From assembly GCA_015522935.1 (NCBI GenBank), contig WALH01000085.1, forward strand, positions 1 through 11,988: DNA of 11,988 nucleotides, given 5' to 3'. Source of the stretch: DHVE2 group archaeon. Its GTDB lineage: Archaea > Thermoplasmatota > Thermoplasmata > Thermoplasmatales > Aciduliprofundaceae. Under the pieces are notes generated by a model that did not search any database, was not told where the DNA came from, and saw only the letters and a program-made list of their open reading frames with translations. Both the position numbers and the translations under genes were made by a program. Every line of letters begins with the position of its first letter. Positions within the stretch are counted from its first letter, which is position 1. This document shows, in pieces, positions 5,459-11,988 of the stretch.

Positions 5459-7345
5459 TTAGTGCCCCACGCCAATCTCCTCGGCAATTTCTTCAAGATC
5501 AAGTGAGATGAGTTTGACCTTCGTTGGAATTCCCTCTTTGCTCCAGCCTCTTGCCTGATAATACTCGTCGAGCATGTGCTCTAATTCTTCCGGCTTCACA
5601 TAAGAACCTGCGCTTTTTCCTTTTGGTATAGGTTCATGCGTGATTCTCCAAGGTAATGTGTCATCCTTTCTGCTGAACCCTTCACGCACATTGAAAGCGC
5701 GGGCTATATTGTATATCCTTTCTCCTATAATCATAAGATCCGAATTGTGGAACTGAATTCCTGTGACAGCCTTCAGCAATTCGGGTATACCCTCCAAGAA
5801 GAACATATGCCTCGAGAATTTGCATATTCCCGTTGCATCGTAAACCTGCATTAAGTCTTCATGTGTTTTCACTTCGAAACCTTTATTCTCTGCGCTTAAT
5901 CTATCTATGCCTTCAAATTTCCACCACTTGCCGGTGAGTTCAGTACCGTAAACTCCAGCAGTCACATGGCAAGCACCACGATATGAAACTGCAATGGCCA
6001 AGGCCATTCCCTTTATACCGCGGATATCATAAGCGGGCAATTCAAGACCCTTTACATGAATTGCAAATTTGTCACTTCCTTTTCCAAGAATTTCGCTGGC
6101 CATTTTACTTCCATCCGCCAGGAGTTTCCCTAATTTTCCTTCACGATAAACCATCTTGCGAAGAGCTTCTGCCGCAGCTTCCACGTTTCCAAATTTGAGT
6201 TCAAGACCATCTGTATCATCCTTTGTGAGGAAACCCCTCTCATAAGCTTCCATCGCCCAGCCAATTGTAACACCAGCGGAAATTGTATCCAATCCATATT
6301 CATCGCACAGGAGATTGAGGTATGCAACTGCTTCTGGATCATCAATCTGTAATTCGCTACCTAAGGAATAAAGAGTTTCGTATTCTGGCCCATCTACTTT
6401 TTCGCCAGGTCTGTACTTTTTCAATCCAAATACCTGTGAACATGGCTTGGTACAGTTAGGGCATGGATTACGGCCGACACGGTACTTGGGAACCCAGTAA
6501 TAAGGATCTATACCAAGTAACTCTCCTTCTTTTGCGTTATCGTAGAAACTCTGGAAATAGCCCCACTGCCAGTTCCTCGTCGGGAATGTTCCACGCTCAA
6601 GATTCATCCATCGCAAAAATTCTCCGCTCCCGTAGTTCATATCATCCTTTGTCGCTGGATGATCCTTAATTATCTTAGCCCATTTTGCAATCAGTTTGAG
6701 GAGTGCCCCCTTATTGGCAACTTCCGGATTTTTTGTGCCTTTAACTGCTATACCTTTCAGTTTTTTTGATCCAAAAACTGCACCGCCTCCTGCTCTCGCT
6801 GCCTGTCTCTCTTCGAAATCAACGCCGCTTATTCTGCTCAGATTCTCTCCGGCAGGCCCAATAGCCGCAGTGCTCACCTTTCCATATTTCTCCTTCAATC
6901 TTTTCTGCGTTTCCTTAGTTGTGAGGCCCCAGAGATTCTCAGCGGATTCAATCCCTACCTTATCATTTTCGATTCTTATAATCACTGGTTTCCTGCTTTT
7001 TCCTTCAACAATGAGCATTGAGTATCCTGCTTTCCTCAGTTCCACACCTAAAGGAGCGCCTGCCATGCTTCTTCCAAATGCACCTGTGAGGGGAGATTTA
7101 AAGGCCATGGCTGTTTTGCTTGCGGTTGGTATCCCAAAGCCAGTTAAGGCACCCGGGGCGATGAGTATCTTATTTTCTTCATCTAAAGGATCAGCGTTCT
7201 TCGGCACTTCTTTATAGAGATAATAGGCGGCGAATCCCAAGCCACCAATGAATTTTCTGACCAGTTCCTCAGCAATTTCTTCCTTCTCCACTTCCCCTGT
7301 ACTGAGATTCACACGAAGAATTTTTCCATAATCCATAGTTATCAC
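5459..7345 (-). CDS. aor: Tungsten-dependent aldehyde:ferredoxin oxidoreductase
   Basis: This enzyme oxidises aldehydes to carboxylic acids and reduces ferredoxin, using a tungsten bis-pterin and one [4Fe-4S] cluster; it acts in the cytosol, often in peptide fermentation. The 628 residues match the usual length of about 600-620. Numbered from the GTG at 7345: the start GKILRVNLSTG at 7-17, the pterin-binding region ARAGGGAVFGSKKLKGI at 183-199, cluster cysteines 295, 298 and 302 in CPNCTKPC, and Cys508 in DATGICKF. The paired pterin motifs DEYGLDT (from Asp348) and DATGICK (from Asp503) fit the family 'DxxGL' pattern. All four cluster ligands are present. The TATA box is 26-27 bases before the GTG at 7345, making GTG the likely leaderless start; ATG at 7336 would give 625 residues and is also reasonable. 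Family members differ in aldehyde range, so the substrate is open. No ferredoxin or molybdopterin gene adjoins it. Confidence 0.93.
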   Translation of the reverse strand: MITMDYGKILRVNLSTGEVEKEEIAEELVRKFIGGLGFAAYYLYKEVPKNADPLDEENKILIAPGALTGFGIPTASKTAMAFKSPLTGAFGRSMAGAPLGVELRKAGYSMLIVEGKSRKPVIIRIENDKVGIESAENLWGLTTKETQKRLKEKYGKVSTAAIGPAGENLSRISGVDFEERQAARAGGGAVFGSKKLKGIAVKGTKNPEVANKGALLKLIAKWAKIIKDHPATKDDMNYGSGEFLRWMNLERGTFPTRNWQWGYFQSFYDNAKEGELLGIDPYYWVPKYRVGRNPCPNCTKPCSQVFGLKKYRPGEKVDGPEYETLYSLGSELQIDDPEAVAYLNLLCDEYGLDTISAGVTIGWAMEAYERGFLTKDDTDGLELKFGNVEAAAEALRKMVYREGKLGKLLADGSKMASEILGKGSDKFAIHVKGLELPAYDIRGIKGMALAIAVSYRGACHVTAGVYGTELTGKWWKFEGIDRLSAENKGFEVKTHEDLMQVYDATGICKFSRHMFFLEGIPELLKAVTGIQFHNSDLMIIGERIYNIARAFNVREGFSRKDDTLPWRITHEPIPKGKSAGSYVKPEELEHMLDEYYQARGWSKEGIPTKVKLISLDLEEIAEEIGVGH

Positions 7346-7368
7346 CAATGGGAGAATGAAAAGAGGAG

Positions 7369-7374
7369 ATATAA
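7369..7374 (-). promoter_or_regulatory. TATA box of the aldehyde oxidoreductase gene
   Basis: The - strand reads TTATAT, centred 26-27 bases from the GTG at 7345 and about 36 from the ATG at 7336. It shares a short divergent region with the carboxypeptidase promoter. Confidence 0.5.
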
Positions 7375-7411
7375 GAGTTCGTTATGCTTAAACATGAATA
7401 TCGAGTTAAAA

Positions 7412-7422
7412 TTTATGTATAA
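7412..7422 (+). promoter_or_regulatory. TATA box of the M32 carboxypeptidase gene
   Basis: TTTATGTATAA is centred about 26 bases before the ATG at 7443 and has no Shine-Dalgarno behind it, so a leaderless transcript is likely. Confidence 0.45.
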
Positions 7423-7442
7423 GGTCAGCATACACTATTTGC

Positions 7443-8945
7443 ATGGTGATTCAAATGGGATTTGAAAACTCAACTATAAAAGAAATAATAGGCAAGTACC
7501 GCAGGATATGGGCTATAAACCACGCAGAAAGCGTTTTAGGATGGGATATGGAAGTTAACATGCCAAAAGAAGGTATATTGGAAAGGTCAGTTGCCCAAGG
7601 GGAGTTGAGCGTTCTATCACAGGAATTTATGCTCAAACCTGAATTCGTAAATCTTGTGGAAAAGGTGAAGGATGAAAATTTGAACGAATACGAGAGGGGA
7701 ATTGTAAGAGTTCTGAGCAGGGAGATAAGAATTCTCAAAGCATTTCCTCCCGAATTTGTGCGGGAGATGAGTGAGGTAACAAGCAAATCTACAAAGGCAT
7801 GGGAAGAAGCAAGAAATCATGATGATTTTTCAAAATTTGAACCGTGGCTCGATAAAATTATCAATCTTTCAAGACGTGCAGCAGACTATTTAGGATATGA
7901 GAATGAGCCATATGACGCTTTGCTCGATTTGTTTGAAGAGGGAACCACGACGAAAGATGTGGAAAATATGTTTTCTGTGCTTGAAAAGAATTTGAAGCCA
8001 ATTCTTGACAAGATTCTTAATGATGGAAAAGTTCCCAGCGCGCATCCTCTTGAGGGTGAATCTTATAGGAGAGAAGAAATGGAGAAGGTCAATCACTGGA
8101 TTTTAGAAAAGTTCGGATTTCCTCTTGGGATGAGATCAAGGATAGATGTATCCCCGCATCCATTCACAACACAATTTGGAATTAAGGATGTGCGTATAAC
8201 CACCAGATATGAGGGATCGGATTTCCGTAGAACAGTTTTGAGCACTGTTCATGAATTCGGGCATGCTCTTTACGAGCTTCAGCAGAACGAGGAATTTATG
8301 TTCACGCCTATTGCAGGAGGTGTATCTTTAGGAGTTCATGAGTCTCAGTCGCGCTTCTGGGAGAATATCATTGGTAGATCCATGGAATTTATCCATCTGA
8401 TTTATCCTGTTTTGAAAGAGAATTTAAGCTTTATGAACAAATACAGCCCTGAAGATGTATACCTCTATTTCAACATGGTTCGCCCTGATTTAATCAGAAC
8501 GGAGGCGGACATGGTAACATACAATTTCCACATAATGCTACGGTTTAAACTTGAAAGAATTATGCTCAACGAAGATATTAAAGCTAAGGAGCTGCCAGAG
8601 CTGTGGACAGAGGGTATGGAGGAACTGTTAGGCGTAAGACCGAAAACCTACAATGAAGGTATTCTGCAGGACATACACTGGGCACATGGTACAATAGGTT
8701 ACTTTCCCACATATTCAATTGGTACTCTTCTCTCTGCACAAATTGCTTACCATCTCAAAAGTGATATTCGGAATTTCGATTCGTTGGTGGGAAGGGGAGA
8801 GTTCAAACCGATCAAAGAGTGGCTGAGAGAGAAAATTCATCGCTACGGCTCAATTTACCCCCCGAAAGAACTCATAAAGATGAGCCTTGGGGAGGAATTT
8901 AACCCGGAATACTTCATAAAATATGTTGAGAAGAAATATCTGTGA
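7443..8945 (+). CDS. Thermostable-type metallocarboxypeptidase, family M32
   Basis: M32 carboxypeptidases remove C-terminal amino acids one at a time from peptides, using a metal ion (zinc or cobalt); they are cytosolic dimers found in archaea and bacteria. The 500 residues equal the family length. Seen: the metal-binding HEFGH at 270-274 with the third ligand Glu300 in VHESQSRFWEN (298-308), HPFT at 239-242, IRTEADMVTYNFHI at 351-364, and the substrate-pocket block HWAHGTIGYFPTYSIG at 412-427. All family hallmarks are present, so it should be active. The ATG at 7443 is favoured by TATA spacing; ATG at 7455 (residue 5) is an alternative. It is divergent from the aldehyde oxidoreductase and convergent with the aminotransferase, whose stop codon is one base away. 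The three neighbours could form a peptide-catabolism set, although each has its own promoter. Confidence 0.95.
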   Translation: MVIQMGFENSTIKEIIGKYRRIWAINHAESVLGWDMEVNMPKEGILERSVAQGELSVLSQEFMLKPEFVNLVEKVKDENLNEYERGIVRVLSREIRILKAFPPEFVREMSEVTSKSTKAWEEARNHDDFSKFEPWLDKIINLSRRAADYLGYENEPYDALLDLFEEGTTTKDVENMFSVLEKNLKPILDKILNDGKVPSAHPLEGESYRREEMEKVNHWILEKFGFPLGMRSRIDVSPHPFTTQFGIKDVRITTRYEGSDFRRTVLSTVHEFGHALYELQQNEEFMFTPIAGGVSLGVHESQSRFWENIIGRSMEFIHLIYPVLKENLSFMNKYSPEDVYLYFNMVRPDLIRTEADMVTYNFHIMLRFKLERIMLNEDIKAKELPELWTEGMEELLGVRPKTYNEGILQDIHWAHGTIGYFPTYSIGTLLSAQIAYHLKSDIRNFDSLVGRGEFKPIKEWLREKIHRYGSIYPPKELIKMSLGEEFNPEYFIKYVEKKYL

Positions 8946-8946
8946 T

Positions 8947-10068
8947 TCAGGTGAACTTTTCCATAACTTCTGCGAAGATTTCCATTCCTCTTTTTATGTT
9001 TTTCTCGCTTGCGGCGTAGGAGAATCTGATATGCTCTTTTCCGTTTTCCCCGAAGGCCTCACCGGGAGTGCATAGAACACCTCTTTTTACCGTTTCCTTA
9101 ACAACTTCCACAACATTCTCCACGTCGATTTTTGGAAACATGTAAAATGCACCCTTAGGGAGGTTTGGATGCACACCCTTAATATTTTTCAGGAGGGAAT
9201 ACATCAAGTTGCGTCTCTTTTGGAATTTCTCTCGCATATAATTTATGTAATCGGGGGTTTCTTTCAGAGCGACAATGGCAGCATACTCTATGGGGCTCTG
9301 CGGGCAGGCTACAGTGTAGTAATGAATTTTGCCAATCTGCTCCACATATTCCTCCGGAGCGATTATGTATCCCAGTCGCCAGCCAGTCATAGCGAATTCC
9401 TTGGAGAAGGAGTTGATAAACACCAATTTGTCATACTTCCCCAAGAACGTTTTGGGAGGAGAATCGTATAGGAGATTGAAATAAACTTCATCGGAAATTA
9501 TAAGGAGATCGTTATCCTCGGCTATGTCTACAATCATCTTTATGTGTTCATCGCTCAGGACTCCACCAGTAGGGTTGTTGGGATAATTCACTATTATCGC
9601 CTTGGTTTTTGATGTTATTCTTTCCAAAAGGTCATCCTGCTTTGGCACAAATTCATTCTCCTGATAAATGGGATAAGCTACGGGCTTGCCACCGGCGATC
9701 ATTGTATGTGGTTTGTAAAGCACAAAACCGGGATCTGGATAAAGAACTTCGTCGCCCTTATCCACGAAAGATAAAAGGGTCGCTATGAAACCCTCCGTGG
9801 CGCCAACTGTAACTAAAACATTATCCTTGGTGAAATCCCCGTAATCCTTGTATTTCTCTGCTATCAATCTTCTCAACTCTGGAAAGCCCTTGGACGGCCC
9901 GTATTTATTGTACCCCCTCTTCACACCCTCGTAAACAGCATCCATAACCCTTGGTGGTGGCTGAAAATCCGGTTCTCCAAGTCCTAAATTAATGACGTCG
10001 CCCTGTGCCATGTCAAATATCTTTCTTATTCCCGAAAGTTCGATGCTCCGCACCCGCTTTGAGAACAT
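8947..10068 (-). CDS. Class I/II PLP-dependent aminotransferase (aspartate/aromatic type)
   Basis: A pyridoxal-phosphate enzyme of fold type I that moves an amino group from an amino acid to a 2-oxo acid. From the ATG at 10068 it has 373 residues, typical for the archaeal Asp/aromatic aminotransferase group. Seen: GLGEPDFQPP at 29-38, YGPSKGFPELR at 56-66, NYPNNPTGG at 161-169, ISDEVY at 191-196 (Asp193 contacts the pyridine nitrogen), SFSKEFAMTGWRLGY at 220-234 with PLP-binding Lys223, and IRFSYA at 347-352 with Arg348 for the substrate carboxylate. Substrate choice (aspartate, alanine, aromatic) cannot be read from these motifs. The frame is open further upstream; an ATG at 10083 would add MPFPL, and neither start has clear TATA spacing or a Shine-Dalgarno. 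It is divergent from the winged-helix regulator gene and convergent with the carboxypeptidase. Confidence 0.9.
   Translation of the reverse strand: MFSKRVRSIELSGIRKIFDMAQGDVINLGLGEPDFQPPPRVMDAVYEGVKRGYNKYGPSKGFPELRRLIAEKYKDYGDFTKDNVLVTVGATEGFIATLLSFVDKGDEVLYPDPGFVLYKPHTMIAGGKPVAYPIYQENEFVPKQDDLLERITSKTKAIIVNYPNNPTGGVLSDEHIKMIVDIAEDNDLLIISDEVYFNLLYDSPPKTFLGKYDKLVFINSFSKEFAMTGWRLGYIIAPEEYVEQIGKIHYYTVACPQSPIEYAAIVALKETPDYINYMREKFQKRRNLMYSLLKNIKGVHPNLPKGAFYMFPKIDVENVVEVVKETVKRGVLCTPGEAFGENGKEHIRFSYAASEKNIKRGMEIFAEVMEKFT
8991..9003 (+). terminator. Possible T-rich stop signal for the carboxypeptidase transcript
   Basis: TTTTTATGTTTTT begins 45 bases after the M32 stop codon, inside the convergent aminotransferase coding sequence. 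It is the nearest T-rich tract that could end this transcript. No hairpin supports it. Confidence 0.25.
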
Positions 10069-10116
10069 AAGGGGGAATGGCATTAGGAAAATTAAACTTT
10101 GCCATTTCAACCTTTA

Positions 10117-10124
10117 TTTATAAT
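10117..10124 (-). promoter_or_regulatory. TATA box of the aminotransferase gene
   Basis: The - strand reads TTATAAATA-like sequence over about 10116-10124. Transcription would begin near 10093, giving a short leader of about 10 bases to the ATG at 10083 or 25 bases to the ATG at 10068. This is the one clear promoter here that does not fit a leaderless start. Confidence 0.45.
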
Positions 10125-10199
10125 AGACTTTTCATTTTTGTTCATATTCCAAAAGGACGTAAATAGTGAAGAATGGCGCAATCACTCTTTTCACCTTGA

Positions 10200-10239
10200 G
10201 GAAATGATGGATAAAAATATAAACTTTCACATCATCTCC
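10200..10239. promoter_or_regulatory. Inverted repeat centred on the regulator's TATA box (candidate operator)
   Basis: The arms GGAAATGATG (10200-10209) and CATCATCTCC (10230-10239) are complementary at 9 of 10 positions and are separated by 20 bases. The dyad centre, 10219.5, coincides with the middle of the TATA box AAATATAAA. The downstream gene encodes a winged-helix protein, so self-regulation by a dimer blocking or helping TBP/TFB is a natural inference. Confidence 0.4.
10215..10223 (+). promoter_or_regulatory. TATA box of the winged-helix regulator gene
   Basis: AAATATAAA is centred about 26 bases before the ATG at 10245. The spacing fits a leaderless mRNA and supports that start codon. 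Confidence 0.55.
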
Positions 10240-10244
10240 CAACT

Positions 10245-10994
10245 ATGATACTCAGGGACAAAAGTGCCATCACGGAGGTGTTCATTCTCATCTCGCTTCT
10301 TAAAGGCAGAAGGAAATTAAAGGAAATTGCGGAGTATGTCGGGATTACCGTTCAGGGTGTTTCCGAATATATGAAAACTCTGGAATCACAGGGATACATC
10401 AAGGATGGAGAAGTCACACTCAAGGGATTTGAATTTATCACATTGGCCATTGAAGAGATTGGAGATTTTTTGGAAGATGCAAGAAAAATAATAATGCACG
10501 CAAAAACAATTGAGGCCATTGCAGGAGAGGATATAAAAAAGGGGAATTCCGTTGGGCTCTTTATGGAAAGGGGATATATTCATGCCTATAAAAGGAAATC
10601 TTCATCGATGGGAATCGCCATAAATTCCGCAAAGAAGGGCGAAGACATAGGTGTTATCAATTTACGGGGTGTGCTTGATATAAGATATGGTGAGATAATT
10701 ATCTATCCCTTACCTGCAGAGGAAGATGGAGGCTCAAGAGCAGTGGATTTGAGCAAAGTCAGAAAAATATTAAATGAACACAAGAATTTCAAAATAGGCG
10801 TGTGCGGTGTCGTGGCCTATGTTGTTATAAACAAAATTAAAAAGGCGGACTTTGAATACTCATCCGCAAACTCAGCAATCGATGCTTATTACAGAGGGAT
10901 ATCCACGATTCTCTTTGTATCCCACGAGATGCTTCCCCATACCCTAAAACTGCTTTCGGAAAAGGGTGTGAAATACAGAATTGAAAAAATTTAA
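10245..10994 (+). CDS. Winged-helix transcription regulator with unrecognised C-terminal domain
   Basis: Residues about 8-65 form a winged helix-turn-helix: LKEIAEYVGITVQGVSEYMK at 25-44 is the helix-turn-recognition helix, followed by LESQGYIKDGEVTLKGFEF at 46-64 as wing and link. This resembles MarR-like or other archaeal wHTH regulators. Residues about 70-90 are a helical linker. Residues about 100-157 are beta-rich (VGLFMERGYIHAY, then MGIAINS and VINLRGVLDIRYGEIIIYPLP). Residues about 167-249 look alpha/beta (FKIGVCGVVAYVVINKI, SANSAIDAYYRGISTILFVSH). The C-terminal half may bind a small ligand or dimerise; I cannot name its family with confidence (a DUF is likely), and the regulated genes are unknown. 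There are no membrane segments. Its promoter carries an inverted repeat over the TATA box, suggesting autoregulation. It is divergent from the aminotransferase, a possible target. Its TAA overlaps the purM stop codon. Confidence 0.8.
   Translation: MILRDKSAITEVFILISLLKGRRKLKEIAEYVGITVQGVSEYMKTLESQGYIKDGEVTLKGFEFITLAIEEIGDFLEDARKIIMHAKTIEAIAGEDIKKGNSVGLFMERGYIHAYKRKSSSMGIAINSAKKGEDIGVINLRGVLDIRYGEIIIYPLPAEEDGGSRAVDLSKVRKILNEHKNFKIGVCGVVAYVVINKIKKADFEYSSANSAIDAYYRGISTILFVSHEMLPHTLKLLSEKGVKYRIEKI
10984..10989 (-). terminator. T6 tract directly after purM
   Basis: On the - strand, one base after the purM TAA, there is a run of six T. It lies within the end of the convergent regulator gene. The location fits archaeal termination, but the tract is short. 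Confidence 0.3.
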
Positions 10995-11977
10995 AGATTG
11001 CTTTGATATTTTATTCTCAAATCAGGAACTTCGATACCGTGGCCTTCATCCACATAACCCACAACCTTTGAATCCGCTATATGTTTTTTGATTTCTCCTT
11101 CACAATTTTCGCTCGAGATTATAACGAAGCCCATACCCATGTTGAAAGTGCGGTACATTTCCTCCAACGGCACGTTTCCCCGTTCCATGATCTCGTTGAA
11201 TATCCACTGCGGTTTTAAGGGCTCGTTAATTATGTACCGCATATCTTTTAGACGTAGTATATTAAGCAGACCACCGCCCGTTATATGAGCCATGCCGTGA
11301 ACATCGCATTCTTTCAGAATTTCCATTATTTCACGCACGTAAATCCGCGTGGGTTTAAGGAGAACCATACCTATCTTCTCTCCTCTCACCACCTCGTCCA
11401 GATTCGGGAAGATTTTTCTCGCGAGGGTCAATCCATTGCTGTGTATCCCACTGCTCGGAATGCCGAATATTAAATCCCCCTTTTTTATCTCCTTTCCCGT
11501 TATGATCTTATTTTTATTCACTATCCCGATGCTCGTACCGGATATATCAAGTCCGTTGGTAATTTCTGGAAGCGTAGCTGTCTCTCCGCCCAAAATTGTT
11601 ATGTTGGCGAGTTCTGCGCCTTCGTTGAGACCTTTTCCTATCTGCCTTGCCATTTCCATATCATAATGGTCTATGGATATGTAATCCACGAAAGCTATCG
11701 GTTCTGCCCCTACGGTGAGAGTATCATTCACGTTCATCGCTATGCAATCTATCGCTATCGTATCCCATTTTCTCATCCTGTTGGCGATGATGACCTTCGT
11801 TCCCACACCGTCGGTGTTCATGGCAATATAATATTTCCCGAATTCAATAAGCCCCGTAAAAGCGAAGTGCAGAGGGAATTTCTTAAAATCTCTCCTCTCA
11901 AATTTTATTTCTCCTGTTAACGCTTTTATGAATTCCGCTTCCATATCTATATCTACGCCCGCATCACTGTACTTCAT
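10991..11977 (-). CDS. purM: Phosphoribosylformylglycinamidine cyclo-ligase (AIR synthetase) PurM
   Basis: PurM closes formylglycinamidine ribotide to 5-aminoimidazole ribotide with ATP, the fifth step of purine synthesis; it is a cytosolic dimer of the PurM/PurL ATP-binding fold. The 328 residues are close to the usual 330-350. Seen: YSDAGVDID at 3-11, NTDGVGTK at 54-61, DCIAMNVND at 77-85, GAEPIAFVDY at 90-99, GGETATLPE at 130-138, GIPSSGIHSNGLTLAR at 172-187, HITGGGLL at 231-238 and the closing FNMGMGFV at 278-285. All the family's phosphate- and nucleotide-binding motifs are present. The ATG at 11977 is right before the family start MKYSDAGVD, so the gene is complete; its promoter falls beyond the window edge. 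It is convergent with the winged-helix gene, the two sharing a TTAA at their stop codons. Confidence 0.95.
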   Translation of the reverse strand: MKYSDAGVDIDMEAEFIKALTGEIKFERRDFKKFPLHFAFTGLIEFGKYYIAMNTDGVGTKVIIANRMRKWDTIAIDCIAMNVNDTLTVGAEPIAFVDYISIDHYDMEMARQIGKGLNEGAELANITILGGETATLPEITNGLDISGTSIGIVNKNKIITGKEIKKGDLIFGIPSSGIHSNGLTLARKIFPNLDEVVRGEKIGMVLLKPTRIYVREIMEILKECDVHGMAHITGGGLLNILRLKDMRYIINEPLKPQWIFNEIMERGNVPLEEMYRTFNMGMGFVIISSENCEGEIKKHIADSKVVGYVDEGHGIEVPDLRIKYQSNL

Positions 11978-11988
11978 GAACGGGCATG

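Noticed and set aside
6696..7217. + strand open frame of 173 codons
   Set aside because: It lies wholly antisense to the aldehyde oxidoreductase gene; its composition mirrors that gene and it has no promoter.
10165..10194. Imperfect AGTGA/TCACT repeat in the aminotransferase-regulator spacer
   Set aside because: The arms are only five bases and not aligned with either TATA box, so the evidence is too weak to call.
11349..11666. + strand open frame of 105 codons
   Set aside because: It is antisense to purM with no recognisable motif or start signal.

Overview
The window looks like a compact archaeal chromosome segment, most likely from a thermoplasmata-type euryarchaeote such as the Aciduliprofundum group. 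That assignment is an inference from remembered protein families, not from a search. The evidence for archaea is a partial GINS-like replication protein, an archaeal Trm-G10 tRNA methyltransferase, a tungsten-type aldehyde:ferredoxin oxidoreductase, an HEFGH-motif M32 carboxypeptidase, and TATA-box promoters. Base composition is AT-rich. I see no tRNA, rRNA, CRISPR array, insertion sequence or phage gene, and no gene-free stretch longer than about 180 bases.

Layout from left to right: the tail of a GINS-like gene (+); thiD for thiamine pyrimidine phosphorylation (-); a four-gene + strand cluster of HD-domain phosphohydrolase, folD, tRNA G10 methyltransferase and an M23/LytM-like protein; two - strand genes, a dimethylargininase/amidinotransferase-superfamily hydrolase and aldehyde:ferredoxin oxidoreductase, each with its own TATA box; an M32 carboxypeptidase (+); a class I aminotransferase (-); a winged-helix regulator with an unrecognised C-terminal domain (+); and purM (-), complete to its start ATG near the right edge.

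Most transcription units start with a TATA-like box centred 24-27 bases before the start codon, which is the geometry of leaderless mRNAs. Genes inside the + strand cluster instead overlap or nearly touch and carry Shine-Dalgarno-like sequence. Three convergent pairs meet with a 66-base overlap, a 1-base gap and a 4-base overlap of stop codons.

Functionally this is mostly core metabolism. FolD makes one-carbon folates of the kind used in purine synthesis. PurM makes aminoimidazole ribotide, the shared precursor of purines and of the thiamine pyrimidine that ThiD phosphorylates. The carboxypeptidase, aminotransferase and aldehyde oxidoreductase fit peptide and amino-acid catabolism: peptide to amino acid, to 2-oxo acid, to aldehyde, to carboxylic acid with reduced ferredoxin. 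That pathway link is inferred from the families. The least ordinary items are the LytM-like protein in a probably murein-free cell, its tail read through into the active-site codons of the neighbouring hydrolase, and an inverted repeat centred on the TATA box of the winged-helix regulator gene.
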